Assembly (NCBI RefSeq): GCF_902809865.1
Contig: NZ_CADDWH010000001.1
Span: forward strand, 2,666,001-2,730,000
DNA from: Halobacillus sp. Marseille-Q1614
Lineage (GTDB): Bacteria > Bacillota > Bacilli > Bacillales > Halobacillaceae
Direction of reading: 5' to 3'
Length of the DNA stretch: 64,000 nt
A model generated the notes under the pieces. That model searched no databases. It saw only the letters and a list, made by a program, of their open reading frames with translations, and was not told where the DNA came from. The translations under genes were made by a program, and so were the position numbers. Positions 53,787 through 62,484 of this stretch are shown here, one piece after another; positions within the stretch are counted from its first letter, which is position 1; each line of letters opens with the position of its first letter.

Positions 53787-54751
53787 GAGGGAATCTCTTC
53801 TTTAAGAACTGATTTGGTTTTTGAAAAAAGCTGATTGCCGCGTTTGATCAGGCGTTTCAGCTTCTGTTTCTCCTGTTTGGATAAACGGTCAATCTCCAGC
53901 AGGTGGACTTTTTCATAGGTCGATGCTTCTTTTTTTAACTTTAGACGAAACTCAAGCAGCTTTAGAAAATCATCCTGATAGCCTCTAAGGAATGGATAAG
54001 CATCCGATAAAGCTTTAAACCTCTCTAAAGTTGAAGCCGTTCTTATCCCTTGTTTAAAGGCAAGGATTCTTAAGGAATTCACGTAAGGAAAGTAAACCGT
54101 TTCCTTTATGTGAATGTCTCCTTTCATGCCATTACGCTGCTCAGGAAGCAGCTGTCCGAAAAAACCGACACCCTTTTTAATAAACTCAAAGTTATCGATC
54201 AGCCGTGAGTACAAGCGCGGGTCGTTCTCTAGCTTAGAGAAGCCTTCCCACTTTAAACGACTCAAAAATTCTTCCTCTCCAACTAAGACACGGGAATCAA
54301 ACAGGATAGAGAAATTGCGAAGCGTCTGCCAGCTGGCTTCATCAAGCCAAGCGGTAATTTGATTTTTATAGGAAGTGATCGATTGGCACCATAATGGATT
54401 GGAAGCCATTACTTTACCTTCACAAAGTTCATAGCCGACAATCGCCAATCCTTCACTTATCTCGGTGCCCAGTTTTAAAAAATATTCCCGTGAAGACTCG
54501 TCACCATCGAACACAATGCCGTGATCCTGGTCGCTTAACACCTGCTGTTCAAACCTTCCTGCACTCCCCATCAGAAAAAACGCAAAAGGAGCAGGAGGTT
54601 TTCCCTGCTCACTTTCTACCTTTGCCTGAGCGATCTGAAATGTTTCCTTCATCAGTTCATCATGAAAGGCATTTAATTGAAAATGTCCGGCAGCAGCAGA
54701 CTGGATCTCTTGCTGCCGCCATTTCTTAAGATCTTCATAGGTTTTGCCCAT
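53783..54751 (-). CDS. DUF294 nucleotidyltransferase-like protein
   Basis: A 322-residue protein. About residues 55-140 are a DUF294 nucleotidyltransferase domain: FAFFLMGSAGRFEQQVLSDQDHGIVFDGD contains the G-S-x(n)-D-x-D metal site seen in GlnD-like enzymes. Residues 190-310 are the associated substrate-binding helical domain, rich in Lys. In many Bacilli and proteobacteria this protein is encoded with a DnaQ exonuclease and cation or acetate transport genes. The target of nucleotidylation is unknown. It lies 16 bases after the ammonium transporter gene on the same strand, so co-expression with amtB is possible and a role linked to nitrogen status is conceivable. Confidence 0.82.
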   Translation of the reverse strand: MGKTYEDLKKWRQQEIQSAAAGHFQLNAFHDELMKETFQIAQAKVESEQGKPPAPFAFFLMGSAGRFEQQVLSDQDHGIVFDGDESSREYFLKLGTEISEGLAIVGYELCEGKVMASNPLWCQSITSYKNQITAWLDEASWQTLRNFSILFDSRVLVGEEEFLSRLKWEGFSKLENDPRLYSRLIDNFEFIKKGVGFFGQLLPEQRNGMKGDIHIKETVYFPYVNSLRILAFKQGIRTASTLERFKALSDAYPFLRGYQDDFLKLLEFRLKLKKEASTYEKVHLLEIDRLSKQEKQKLKRLIKRGNQLFSKTKSVLKEEIPS

Positions 54752-54767
54752 ATATTATCCTTTCCTT

Positions 54768-56042
54768 TTAAGCTCCAGCTCTCGTTTTCTGTTTAGTTTC
54801 AGGAGGCGTTAGATTCTCTGGATAACCGTATCCGCCGTGCTCACTTAAATCAAGACCCATAATCTCCTCTTCTTCACTAACACGAAGGCCGCCCATCGCT
54901 TTATCCATAACTTTTAAGATAATCCATGAAACGATAAAAGCATACAGACCGCAGGCTACAACCCCAAGCGCCTGAACTCCAAGCTGTTCAAAACCTCCGC
55001 CGTAGAAAAGTCCAGGACGTCCGACGGTTGCTAATTCCGGCGTGGCGAATAATCCGTTAGACAATGTACCCCAGACACCAACCGTTCCGTGCACAGAAAG
55101 AGCAAAGATCGGATCATCAATTCTTCTCTTATCAAAAAATCTCATACTGAAGAATACGAACGCTCCCCCAACAAGACCAATAATGACAGCCGCCCATGGC
55201 TCAACAAAGGCACAAGATGCGGTAATCGCTACAAGACCCGCCAGAGCTCCATTCAAGGTTGTCGGCACATCCGCCTTACCTGTAACTGCCCATACCATAA
55301 GCATCGCACCAATGGCTCCTGCACCGGCAGCCAGCTGAGTATTAAGTGCAACATACCCGAAGAAAGCATCCTCTACACCAAATGTACTTCCGCCGTTAAA
55401 TCCAAACCAGCCAACCCAGAGAATGAGTACACCAAGAGCCGTAAACACCTGGTTATGACCAGCAATTTCATTGGAAGATCCATCTTTATTGTACTTCCCA
55501 ATACGAGGTTTTAAAATCATTGTTGCTGCCAAGGCTGCAGCCGCCCCTGTTAAGTGGACAACTGTTGACCCGGCGAAGTCCTGCTTCCCATGTTCCGCAA
55601 GCCAGCCGCCGCCCCAAATCCAGTGAGCAACAACTGGGTAAACAACGATAGAAAATAAAATTGCAAAAATCACATAAGCGACTAGCTTCGCACGCTCAGC
55701 AAACCCGCCAAACGCGATCGTCATCGCAATCGCTGCAAATACCAGTTGGAAGAAGAAATCAACAGAACCCGCAAGCCCTTCTCCCATCGTCGTCGCATCA
55801 CCATAGAAGAAATCAGAGAAACCAATAATTGAGTTACCTTCCCCATAAATCAGCCCATAACCTACTGCCCAGAATACAAGTGACACAATTCCTACGGTGA
55901 AAACCGTCTTACCCGCAATATGACCGGCGTTCTTCATTCTCGTTGAACCGGCTTCAAGAAGGATAAACCCGCCCTGCATAAATAAAACAAGAATCGTACA
56001 GACCACAATCCAAAGGTTGTTCATCAAAAAAGTAGCATCCAT
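54768..56042 (-). CDS. amtB: Ammonium transporter (AmtB/NrgA family)
   Basis: A 424-residue membrane channel with 11 predicted helices. The first helix region has LWIVVCTILVLFMQGGFILLE, then AGSTRMKNAGH. The conductance-lining residues lie in FAGSTVVHLTGAAAALAATM (first pore His) and ALSVHGTVGVWGTLSNGLF (second pore His). The C-terminal tail (EEEEIMGLDLSEHGGYGYPE) is the PII-binding region, although no glnK gene follows. GAGGAGAG precedes the ATG. A GlnR/TnrA-type box lies 20 bases upstream. The exonuclease and DUF294 genes follow downstream. Confidence 0.93.
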   Translation of the reverse strand: MDATFLMNNLWIVVCTILVLFMQGGFILLEAGSTRMKNAGHIAGKTVFTVGIVSLVFWAVGYGLIYGEGNSIIGFSDFFYGDATTMGEGLAGSVDFFFQLVFAAIAMTIAFGGFAERAKLVAYVIFAILFSIVVYPVVAHWIWGGGWLAEHGKQDFAGSTVVHLTGAAAALAATMILKPRIGKYNKDGSSNEIAGHNQVFTALGVLILWVGWFGFNGGSTFGVEDAFFGYVALNTQLAAGAGAIGAMLMVWAVTGKADVPTTLNGALAGLVAITASCAFVEPWAAVIIGLVGGAFVFFSMRFFDKRRIDDPIFALSVHGTVGVWGTLSNGLFATPELATVGRPGLFYGGGFEQLGVQALGVVACGLYAFIVSWIILKVMDKAMGGLRVSEEEEIMGLDLSEHGGYGYPENLTPPETKQKTRAGA

Positions 56043-56061
56043 TATAAGTTCTCTCCTCTTG

Positions 56062-56078
56062 TGTTAGGTTTTATTACA
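56062..56078. promoter_or_regulatory. GlnR/TnrA-type box upstream of amtB
   Basis: TGTTA-GGTTTTA-TTACA fits TGTNA-N7-TNACA on both strands. Its position close to the ribosome site suits a repressor such as GlnR better than an activator. The rest of the gap (56079-56171) has an AT-rich stretch but no second clear box. Confidence 0.65.
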
Positions 56079-56171
56079 TCTAGTGTTATAAGATATGATA
56101 CCAAAGTCTGAAAATTAACACAAATGTTTTTTTAAATTTTTTTCCTTAACTAGAAGATAGCTATTGGAACA

Positions 56172-56216
56172 AAAAAATCCGTGCATGAGTTTGTTGAGCT
56201 CATACACGGATTTTTT
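56172..56216 (-). terminator. Rho-independent terminator of the catabolic operon
   Basis: ATCCGTG-ATGAG pairs with CTCAT-CACGGAT, with A and T runs on either side. It lies directly after the aldehyde dehydrogenase stop. Confidence 0.88.
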
Positions 56217-56222
56217 CAAGAA

Positions 56223-57665
56223 TTACTTATACTTAATCGCTACATTTTTAACAGTTGTATAATTTTTCAGGGCTTCCAATCCTTTTTCACGGCCAAATCC
56301 GCTTTTTTTAAAGCCTCCAAACGGCATTTGGATTCCGCCGCCTGCCCCGAAATTATTGATGAATACCTGTCCTGATTTAATGCAGTCTGCAAGACGGTGG
56401 GCTTTATTAATATTTTCTGACCAGACGCCTGTGACCAGCCCATACTCTGTGTCATTGGCGAGACGAACAGCTTCTTCTTCTTGGTCAAAGCTAAATACAG
56501 TCAATACCGGGCCAAAAATTTCTTCTTGAGCAGCGGGGTGGGAATGATCAAGTGCATCAATGATCGTAGGTTGTATGTAGAATCCTCCTTCATTTCCATT
56601 CACCTCAACCCGGTGTCCGCCTGCTACCATTTTCCCGTCCGTTTTCGCCTGCTCTATATAGTTCATAACTTTTTCAAATTGGGACTGGGATAAAATAGGT
56701 CCAATATCTGTGTCTTCTATCCCTGGACCAACTAACAACTTTTCAAAAGCATCTTTTACTTTTTCCAGAAATTTATCTTTTATTGGTCTCTCTATTAACA
56801 ATCTAGATCCAGCTGAACAGGTTTGACCTGCATTTTGGATGATAGATTTAACGACACCTTGCATAGCGGCATCTTGATCACAATCAGCGAACACTATATT
56901 TGGCGATTTACCGCCAAGCTCTAATGTCACAGGCACAATATTTTCTGCAGCTGCCTTCATTACCGCTATTCCTGTAGGAACTGATCCTGTAAAAGTAACG
57001 TGATTTATATCAGGATGACCGGATAGATAAGCCCCGGCTTCCTTTCCGTAACCGGTAACCAGGTTGAAGACCCCAGGAATTAAATTCAGTTCTTCAAAAA
57101 ATTGCGCCAGACAATGAGCCGTAGCTGGAGTATCTTCCGCGCTTTTAACAACGACGGTATTTCCAGCAGCAATAGCTGCCGCAACGCTACGGGAAACAAT
57201 TTGAATTGGGTAATTCCAGGGAACGATATGAGCAGTAACGCCAACGGGCTCACGAACCGTAAAGTCGAGAATCCCATCTTCGACTGGAATGGTTTCTCCC
57301 ATGATTTTATCAGCTACTCCTCCATAAAACTCAAAATAACGGGCAGCGGCTTCTACATCAGCCATCGATTGACTTAAGGGTTTACCTACATCCTGGGTCT
57401 CAAGCTGTGCGAGCGTTTCTTTATCCCTGCGAATTCTCTCTGCCATTTTATTTAAAATATATCCCCGTTCATGGGGTTTGAACTTTTTCCACTCAGGATT
57501 CTCAAATGCCCGTCTTGCAGCATTTACCGCCTGATTCACATCCTCTTTACCCGCTCGAGGGATTTTTCCGTAAACCGACTGGTCAGCTGGATCTTTAACG
57601 TTAATAAATTCTTTATTACTAGCTTCTTTCCATTCATTATTAATGTACATCAACATTTCTTTCAC
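56223..57665 (-). CDS. Aldehyde dehydrogenase; candidate 4-dehydropantoate dehydrogenase
   Basis: A 480-residue NAD(P)-dependent aldehyde dehydrogenase of the betaine-aldehyde/ALDH type. Glu249 in VTLELGGKSPN and the catalytic Cys283 in NAGQTCSAGSRLL are in place, as is the PWNYPIQIV cofactor loop near 149-157 and GGGIQMPFGGFKKSGFGREKG near the end. It is the last gene of a seven-gene operon, four bases after the SDR. If the operon degrades pantothenate, it would oxidise the aldehyde of 4-dehydropantoate to 3,3-dimethylmalate; the alternative is malonate semialdehyde formed from beta-alanine. Family assignment is firm, substrate is inferred. Confidence 0.82.
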   Translation of the reverse strand: MKEMLMYINNEWKEASNKEFINVKDPADQSVYGKIPRAGKEDVNQAVNAARRAFENPEWKKFKPHERGYILNKMAERIRRDKETLAQLETQDVGKPLSQSMADVEAAARYFEFYGGVADKIMGETIPVEDGILDFTVREPVGVTAHIVPWNYPIQIVSRSVAAAIAAGNTVVVKSAEDTPATAHCLAQFFEELNLIPGVFNLVTGYGKEAGAYLSGHPDINHVTFTGSVPTGIAVMKAAAENIVPVTLELGGKSPNIVFADCDQDAAMQGVVKSIIQNAGQTCSAGSRLLIERPIKDKFLEKVKDAFEKLLVGPGIEDTDIGPILSQSQFEKVMNYIEQAKTDGKMVAGGHRVEVNGNEGGFYIQPTIIDALDHSHPAAQEEIFGPVLTVFSFDQEEEAVRLANDTEYGLVTGVWSENINKAHRLADCIKSGQVFINNFGAGGGIQMPFGGFKKSGFGREKGLEALKNYTTVKNVAIKYK

Positions 57666-57668
57666 GTC

Positions 57669-58415
57669 TTAAAGCCCCCTTCCACCATCAACATTCAGCA
57701 CTGCGCCAGTAACCATTTTTGCATCATCTGTTAACAAAAATGACACAGCTGCGGTTATATCAGTTGGTGTCAGGAGTCTCCCCATCGGAACACTTTGCTT
57801 GAACACCGTTTCTTTCGCTTGTTCAATATTGGTGCCATCAGCCGCAAATTGACCAAGCATATTGGTATCACACGGACCAGGATGCACAGTGTTCACACGG
57901 ATTTGATGCTCTGCCAGCTCAATTGCCAACGCCTTAGAAAAGCTTTCCGCCGCTCCTTTTGAAGCGATATAAGATTGCAGTCCAGGACGAGGCCTTACAG
58001 CAGAGATCGATGCGATATTAATGATGGAACCCTGCTGTTTCTGTTTCATATGTTGAGCCGCTTCACGGCATGTTAAAAAGAGCGTCGTCGCGTTGATATC
58101 CATGAGTTTCTTCCATTCATTTAAGCTGACTGTTTCGATAGGCGCAGCTTTTTGAGCAAGACCAGCTGCATTAACTAGTCCATCGACCTTCCCGAACTTA
58201 GACTGAGTATCTTCGAAAACTTGCTTGATATATCCTTCATCTAACAAGTCTCCTTCTTTCACAAGCAAATGCTCAGTTTTAATTTCTTTCAGGTTGTTTG
58301 TGTTAATATCACAGGCGGTGACCTTCGCGCCACTCTCGAGTAACATGTTTACTATGGAAAGGCCCATCCCGCCATTGGCCCCTGTAACAACGATAGAATG
58401 ATCTCTTAATTTCAT
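57669..58415 (-). CDS. Short-chain dehydrogenase/reductase; candidate pantoate 4-dehydrogenase
   Basis: A 248-residue classical SDR. VVTGANGGMGLSIVNML binds NAD, NAAGLAQ is the NNAG-like strand, and ASISAVRPRPGLQSYIASKGA holds the Ser-Tyr-Lys catalytic set. It ends with LTDDAKMVTGAVLNVDGGRGL. Its start overlaps the stop of the 58412-59491 gene by four bases. In the pantothenate hypothesis it would oxidise the C4 hydroxyl of pantoate to the aldehyde. Sequence alone would allow many other alcohol substrates. Confidence 0.78.
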   Translation of the reverse strand: MKLRDHSIVVTGANGGMGLSIVNMLLESGAKVTACDINTNNLKEIKTEHLLVKEGDLLDEGYIKQVFEDTQSKFGKVDGLVNAAGLAQKAAPIETVSLNEWKKLMDINATTLFLTCREAAQHMKQKQQGSIINIASISAVRPRPGLQSYIASKGAAESFSKALAIELAEHQIRVNTVHPGPCDTNMLGQFAADGTNIEQAKETVFKQSVPMGRLLTPTDITAAVSFLLTDDAKMVTGAVLNVDGGRGL

Positions 58416-59491
58416 ACGACAGCCCCCTGTAATTGTTTCACCACGTATTTCCTTATGGCAGCTCCCATTTCCGTGGTGGAATGATCTCCGCCCAAATCCT
58501 TTGTTTTAAACCCTTCAGCCAGCGCTTTTACTATAGCATTAATAATTAATTGATGTAGATCACTTCTGCCTAAATGTTCTAACATCAAAGCTGTTGACCA
58601 AATTTGAGCCATAGGGTTGGCGATTCCTTTCCCCGCTATATCCGGAGCTGAACCATGTACAGGTTCAAACATGGATGGGAACTCACCCGTTGGATTAATG
58701 TTTGCGGAAGGCGAGACTCCCAGCCCGCCGACTAAGGCAGATCCCAGGTCAGATAAAATATCTCCGAACAAATTCGAGGCAAATACTACACCGAATGACT
58801 GCGGCTTTTGAACGAACAGTGCAGCTAACGCATCAATATATACCTTTTCATAATGAACATCTTTATATTCTTTTGATACTCTTTCGACGACTTCATCCCA
58901 AAATTTCATCGTATGGATGACGGCGTTTGACTTCGTTGCATTCGTGAGCTTGACTCCTTTTTCCCTCGCCTGTTCAAAAGCGAATTGGGCAGCCCTCTTA
59001 ATTCCTTTTTCCGTCATGATCGTGTTTTGAATAGCCACCGCTTCCTCCGTGTATTCGTAAAGCTTTCCTCCGGAATTGGAATACTCTCCTTCAGCATTTT
59101 CCCGAATAATTACAAAATCTACCGCATCACTGTTGATAAGCGGCGACTGTATGCCTCTAAGCTTCTTCACAGGGCGGTAATTGATATACTGTTGAAAATT
59201 TTTCCGAATCGGCATGATGAACTCCCATACTGTAACATCATCGGGAACATGCGCAGCACCCATAGCACCAAAAAGAATGGCGTCGAAAGAACGAAGCTGG
59301 TCCAGCCCATCTTCCGGCATCATTCTCCCATTCTCCAAGTAATAATTCGAATCCCAGAGAAAGCTCGTCATCTCACAGGAAAAAGACGGATCATACTCTT
59401 CAATGTCCTTAAGAAGAGCTACAGCTTCATCCATAACTTCGGGGCCTATACCATCACCAGGTAAAATAGCGATTGAAGGTTCCTCTATCAT
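58412..59491 (-). CDS. Isopropylmalate/tartrate dehydrogenase-family decarboxylating dehydrogenase; candidate dimethylmalate dehydrogenase
   Basis: A 359-residue beta-decarboxylating dehydrogenase for R-2-hydroxyacids carrying a carboxyl at C3. IAILPGDGIGPEVMDEAV opens the protein; RKNFQQYINYRPVKKL carries the substrate-binding arginines; the catalytic Tyr region is RENAEGEYSNSGG; Lys is in TNATKSNAV; and metal-binding Asp are in ASNLFGDILSDLGSALVGG. FEPVHGSAPDIAGKGIANP is the cofactor loop. The loop sequences resemble tartrate/D-malate dehydrogenases more than LeuB, and it is not in a leu operon. Oxidative decarboxylation of 3,3-dimethylmalate to 2-oxoisovalerate would fit this chemistry exactly and its place in the operon. 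Confidence 0.8.
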   Translation of the reverse strand: MIEEPSIAILPGDGIGPEVMDEAVALLKDIEEYDPSFSCEMTSFLWDSNYYLENGRMMPEDGLDQLRSFDAILFGAMGAAHVPDDVTVWEFIMPIRKNFQQYINYRPVKKLRGIQSPLINSDAVDFVIIRENAEGEYSNSGGKLYEYTEEAVAIQNTIMTEKGIKRAAQFAFEQAREKGVKLTNATKSNAVIHTMKFWDEVVERVSKEYKDVHYEKVYIDALAALFVQKPQSFGVVFASNLFGDILSDLGSALVGGLGVSPSANINPTGEFPSMFEPVHGSAPDIAGKGIANPMAQIWSTALMLEHLGRSDLHQLIINAIVKALAEGFKTKDLGGDHSTTEMGAAIRKYVVKQLQGAVV

Positions 59492-60720
59492 TTTGCCTCA
59501 CCCTTTTCATTTAAAAAGTGGAGGGCTGTTTGGCGATAAATTTCAGTCGTTTCCGCCAGTTCCTCAATATCGACGTATTCATTGATTTGATGAGGAACCT
59601 CTCTGTCTCCGGCACCGATCGTAACGATCGGAACTCCCGCTAAGTGCAGGAAGGTTCCGTCTGTGGCACCCGGTACTCCATTGTAAACAGGTTCTTTATC
59701 GGTTACATTTTTCACAGCCCAGGAGACAGAATCGACGATAGCTTCGTTCATATCCGTTTCTGTCCATGGCCGGTCCTCGATTACTTCGAAATCCATTTGG
59801 AAATCTTCATCTTCGGCTGCCAGCTTATCAATGATTTCCTGCAATTCTATTTTAAAACCCTCATGATCAAACCCTGGAACTGTACGCACATCCAAAGTCG
59901 TCATACACTGTTCAGGAATAACATTAATTTGTGCCTCCCCTTTTACAGGCGCTTGCAGAATGGTTGGCGTAATACTAGGCCAGCCGAGCAATGGGTGCTT
60001 ACCAAGGCGTTCCTGCTCTCTTTTCTCCAGTTTCTCAAGCTCCACGATCATTCGTGCCATTCTCCAGTTCGGGTTGATACCGCTCCATGAAATCGCCCCA
60101 TGCGCCATTTTTCCATAGGCCGTCAGTCGAATTCTCATCGCACCCCGCTGGGTAATACATACTTGATTTTCTTCCGGTTCACAAATGACTGCTCCATCGA
60201 CATCGTCTGCCCATCCTTGTTCAATGAAGTGCTTGATTCCGATCATCATGCCTTCTTCATCACAAGGGATACAGAGGATGATTTTACCGCTCCATTCCTC
60301 TTCATCCTGAAGCAGAGAGTGTACCGCTGTAATCATGCAGGAAAGGTTGCCTTTCGTATCATTTGTCCCTCTTCCATACATTCGGCCGTCCACAATTTCT
60401 GCACTGAACGGAGGGTAATTCCACTGCTCATGATCTCCTTCTGTCACCACATCTGTGTGCCCTTCAAACAACAGCGTCTTCCCGGGTTTACCTGAATCTA
60501 TGATTCCTATGACGTTCGGCCGTCCAGGAACCACCTCTTCGACATGGACTTCAATGCCTAACTTCTCCAAATAGTCAGCTACAAAATTAGCTGCTTTTTC
60601 CTCGTTCCCTCCTTCAACACTTGGACGATAAACACTCGAAATTCGTACTAACCGCTGGGTTAAGGAAATTACTTCTTCCCGGTCCCGTAATATGCGTTTA
60701 GACTGCTCTGTTTTTATCAT
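59488..60720 (-). CDS. M20-family metallo-amidohydrolase; candidate pantothenate hydrolase
   Basis: A 410-residue zinc hydrolase of the ArgE/DapE/carboxypeptidase G2 group. Metal and catalytic motifs are FEGHTDVVTEGD, GRGTNDTKGNLSCM, PCDEEGMMIG, CEPEEN and PHQINEYVDIEE near the C terminus, so both zinc sites look complete. A dimerisation lid lies between about 190 and 300. It overlaps the dehydrogenase gene by four bases and follows the symporter by three. Members hydrolyse amide bonds next to a carboxylate, and pantothenate is an N-acyl-beta-alanine, so this is the natural candidate for releasing beta-alanine and pantoate. Known pantothenases need not be homologous; this is an inference from context. 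Confidence 0.78.
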   Translation of the reverse strand: MIKTEQSKRILRDREEVISLTQRLVRISSVYRPSVEGGNEEKAANFVADYLEKLGIEVHVEEVVPGRPNVIGIIDSGKPGKTLLFEGHTDVVTEGDHEQWNYPPFSAEIVDGRMYGRGTNDTKGNLSCMITAVHSLLQDEEEWSGKIILCIPCDEEGMMIGIKHFIEQGWADDVDGAVICEPEENQVCITQRGAMRIRLTAYGKMAHGAISWSGINPNWRMARMIVELEKLEKREQERLGKHPLLGWPSITPTILQAPVKGEAQINVIPEQCMTTLDVRTVPGFDHEGFKIELQEIIDKLAAEDEDFQMDFEVIEDRPWTETDMNEAIVDSVSWAVKNVTDKEPVYNGVPGATDGTFLHLAGVPIVTIGAGDREVPHQINEYVDIEELAETTEIYRQTALHFLNEKGEAK

Positions 60721-60723
60721 GAA

Positions 60724-62193
60724 TTACATGCTCCTTTCTAAGCTATCGTAATTGCTGCCTGTACCTGCTCCTGCATTTTTTGCGGTGATTAAGCTGACTA
60801 AAATAAATGCCAGGAAAGACAAGACGACTGGCAGTACAACTGTATGCATACCAAATGCTTCAGGATAGAAGTTATGAAACAATGTATAAGATAAAATCCC
60901 TGTCAGCATCGACGCCAGCGCGCCATGCTTATTTCCTTTGCTCCAATAAAGGCCTAGTACAACCGGCCAGATGAATGCTGCTTCTAACCCTCCGAACGCA
61001 AAAAGATTCAGCCAGATTAGGAGATTAGGAGGATCAAGTGCCATCAGACAGACTGCGATTCCAAGAATAGCTGTCACACCCATACTCAGCTTTTTCACTT
61101 TCTCATGAGAAGCTTTCGGTTCAATATAATTCAAATACACGTCCTTTACTACTGAGGAACTGACTAACAGAAGCAAGGAATCGACCGTAGACATGATCGC
61201 TGCCATCGGTGCAGCCAGTACAATACCAGCCACCCAAGCAGGCAAAACTTCCAGTGCAATCAGCGGCATTACTTTATCTCCTACTTCTATGCCAGGAAGG
61301 ATGGGACGTGCAAAAACACCAATTAAGTGCATAAAGAGCATGATAAAGCCAACAACAACAGTACCTATGATTAAGGCACGGTGCATCGCCTTCGAATTTT
61401 TATAAGACATCGCTCGGACGGTTACTTGCGGCAGCCCGACAACCCCTACACCGACAAGGAGCCAAAAGGAAGATACATAGGCCGCACTTAGATTGCCATC
61501 GAATCCGTAAGGCGTAATCAAGTTAGGATTTTCCGCTTGAAGATCAGCTACGATGTTTGAAACTCCTCCTCCTGCAATAACAACAGCTATCAACAGAACA
61601 AGCGTACCGACCAGCATGACGATGCCTTGCACAGCATCCGTCACAGCCACAGCACGGAATCCGCCAATAATGACATAGACCAGTACAGAAATAGCGAAGA
61701 TGAATAATGCGCCTAAGTAGGAGATTCCCGTCAAAGATTCTATCAACCGGGCACCACCGACCCATTGGGCGGCCATTGCAGAGAACAAGAAGATGATAAT
61801 ACTAAAAGCAGAAGTCAGCACGACCCATTTGCTTTGATAGCGTTCTTTTAAAAAGTCGATCAATGTCACTGCGTTGTAACGCCGTGCCATGATTGCGAAT
61901 TTTTTACCAAGGATCATTAATACGAAATAACCTGTAGCTACCTGCGACATCGAAAGAAGCACCCAGCCAAATCCTTGGGTATAAGCGACTCCAGGCCCGC
62001 CGATAAAGCTGCTGGCACTTCCGTAAGTCGCAATCATCGTCATCGCTAGAATGAAGCCGCCTAGTTCCCTTCCTCCAAGGAAATACTCAGATAAGAAAGA
62101 ATCCGATGATTTTACGAACTTGCTCGCCCAAAATCCGATGAAGAAAATGACGACTAAAAATAATAACAGTGGAATAATGACAGCCCAATTCAC
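60724..62193 (-). CDS. panF: Sodium/pantothenate symporter (PanF-like, SSS family)
   Basis: A 489-residue SSS symporter with about 13 helices. Long stretches match what I know of Escherichia coli PanF: SEYFLGGRELGGFILAMTM, ATYGSASSFIGGPGVAY, LGKKFAIMARRYNAVTLID, GLPQVTVRAMSYKNSKAMHR, APMAAIMSTVDSLLL and WLNLFAFGGLEAAFIWPVVLG. This similarity runs the full length and is stronger than to proline or other SSS carriers. The four-base overlap with the YhdT-like gene mirrors the yhdT-panF pair of enterics. It would import pantothenate with sodium. Bacilli make pantothenate themselves, so uptake next to catabolic genes points to use as a nutrient. Confidence 0.82.
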   Translation of the reverse strand: MNWAVIIPLLLFLVVIFFIGFWASKFVKSSDSFLSEYFLGGRELGGFILAMTMIATYGSASSFIGGPGVAYTQGFGWVLLSMSQVATGYFVLMILGKKFAIMARRYNAVTLIDFLKERYQSKWVVLTSAFSIIIFLFSAMAAQWVGGARLIESLTGISYLGALFIFAISVLVYVIIGGFRAVAVTDAVQGIVMLVGTLVLLIAVVIAGGGVSNIVADLQAENPNLITPYGFDGNLSAAYVSSFWLLVGVGVVGLPQVTVRAMSYKNSKAMHRALIIGTVVVGFIMLFMHLIGVFARPILPGIEVGDKVMPLIALEVLPAWVAGIVLAAPMAAIMSTVDSLLLLVSSSVVKDVYLNYIEPKASHEKVKKLSMGVTAILGIAVCLMALDPPNLLIWLNLFAFGGLEAAFIWPVVLGLYWSKGNKHGALASMLTGILSYTLFHNFYPEAFGMHTVVLPVVLSFLAFILVSLITAKNAGAGTGSNYDSLERSM

Positions 62194-62477
62194 GTATGAT
62201 CGCCCCCTTCTTCATCAAAAGAAACATCAGTAAACCAAAATTTTACGATCACAATGACCAGCACTGACATCACTATAAACCCCAGAACGCAGCTATAGAA
62301 AAACCATGCCGGCAGTCCAAATACAAACGAATACTCTTCAGGTGATTTCGATCCCAGGCCGTAAGCAAAACCGAACCACCAAATAAAATTAAAAATAACC
62401 AGCCCTACACCCATTAAAGCCTCACGATGAGCGATCTTAAAGCGAGGATCTATCTTTTCTTTTTTCAAATCATTCAC
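62190..62477 (-). CDS. yhdT: YhdT-like small membrane protein (DUF997)
   Basis: A 95-residue membrane protein with two predicted helices (EALMGVGLVIFNFIWWFGFAY and AWFFYSCVLGFIVMSVLVIVIV). KKEKIDPRFKIAHREA at the start and the FAYGLGSKSPEEYSFVFGLPAWFF segment are hallmarks of YhdT/DUF997 proteins, which are encoded before panF-type symporters. It overlaps the symporter gene by four bases. It is likely a symporter subunit or assembly partner. Confidence 0.8.
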   Translation of the reverse strand: MNDLKKEKIDPRFKIAHREALMGVGLVIFNFIWWFGFAYGLGSKSPEEYSFVFGLPAWFFYSCVLGFIVMSVLVIVIVKFWFTDVSFDEEGGDHT

Positions 62478-62484
62478 TCCTTTA

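Noticed and set aside
59644-60495. Long plus-strand frames opposite the M20 hydrolase gene
   Set aside because: They are antisense to conserved catalytic motifs and have no start signals or neighbours.
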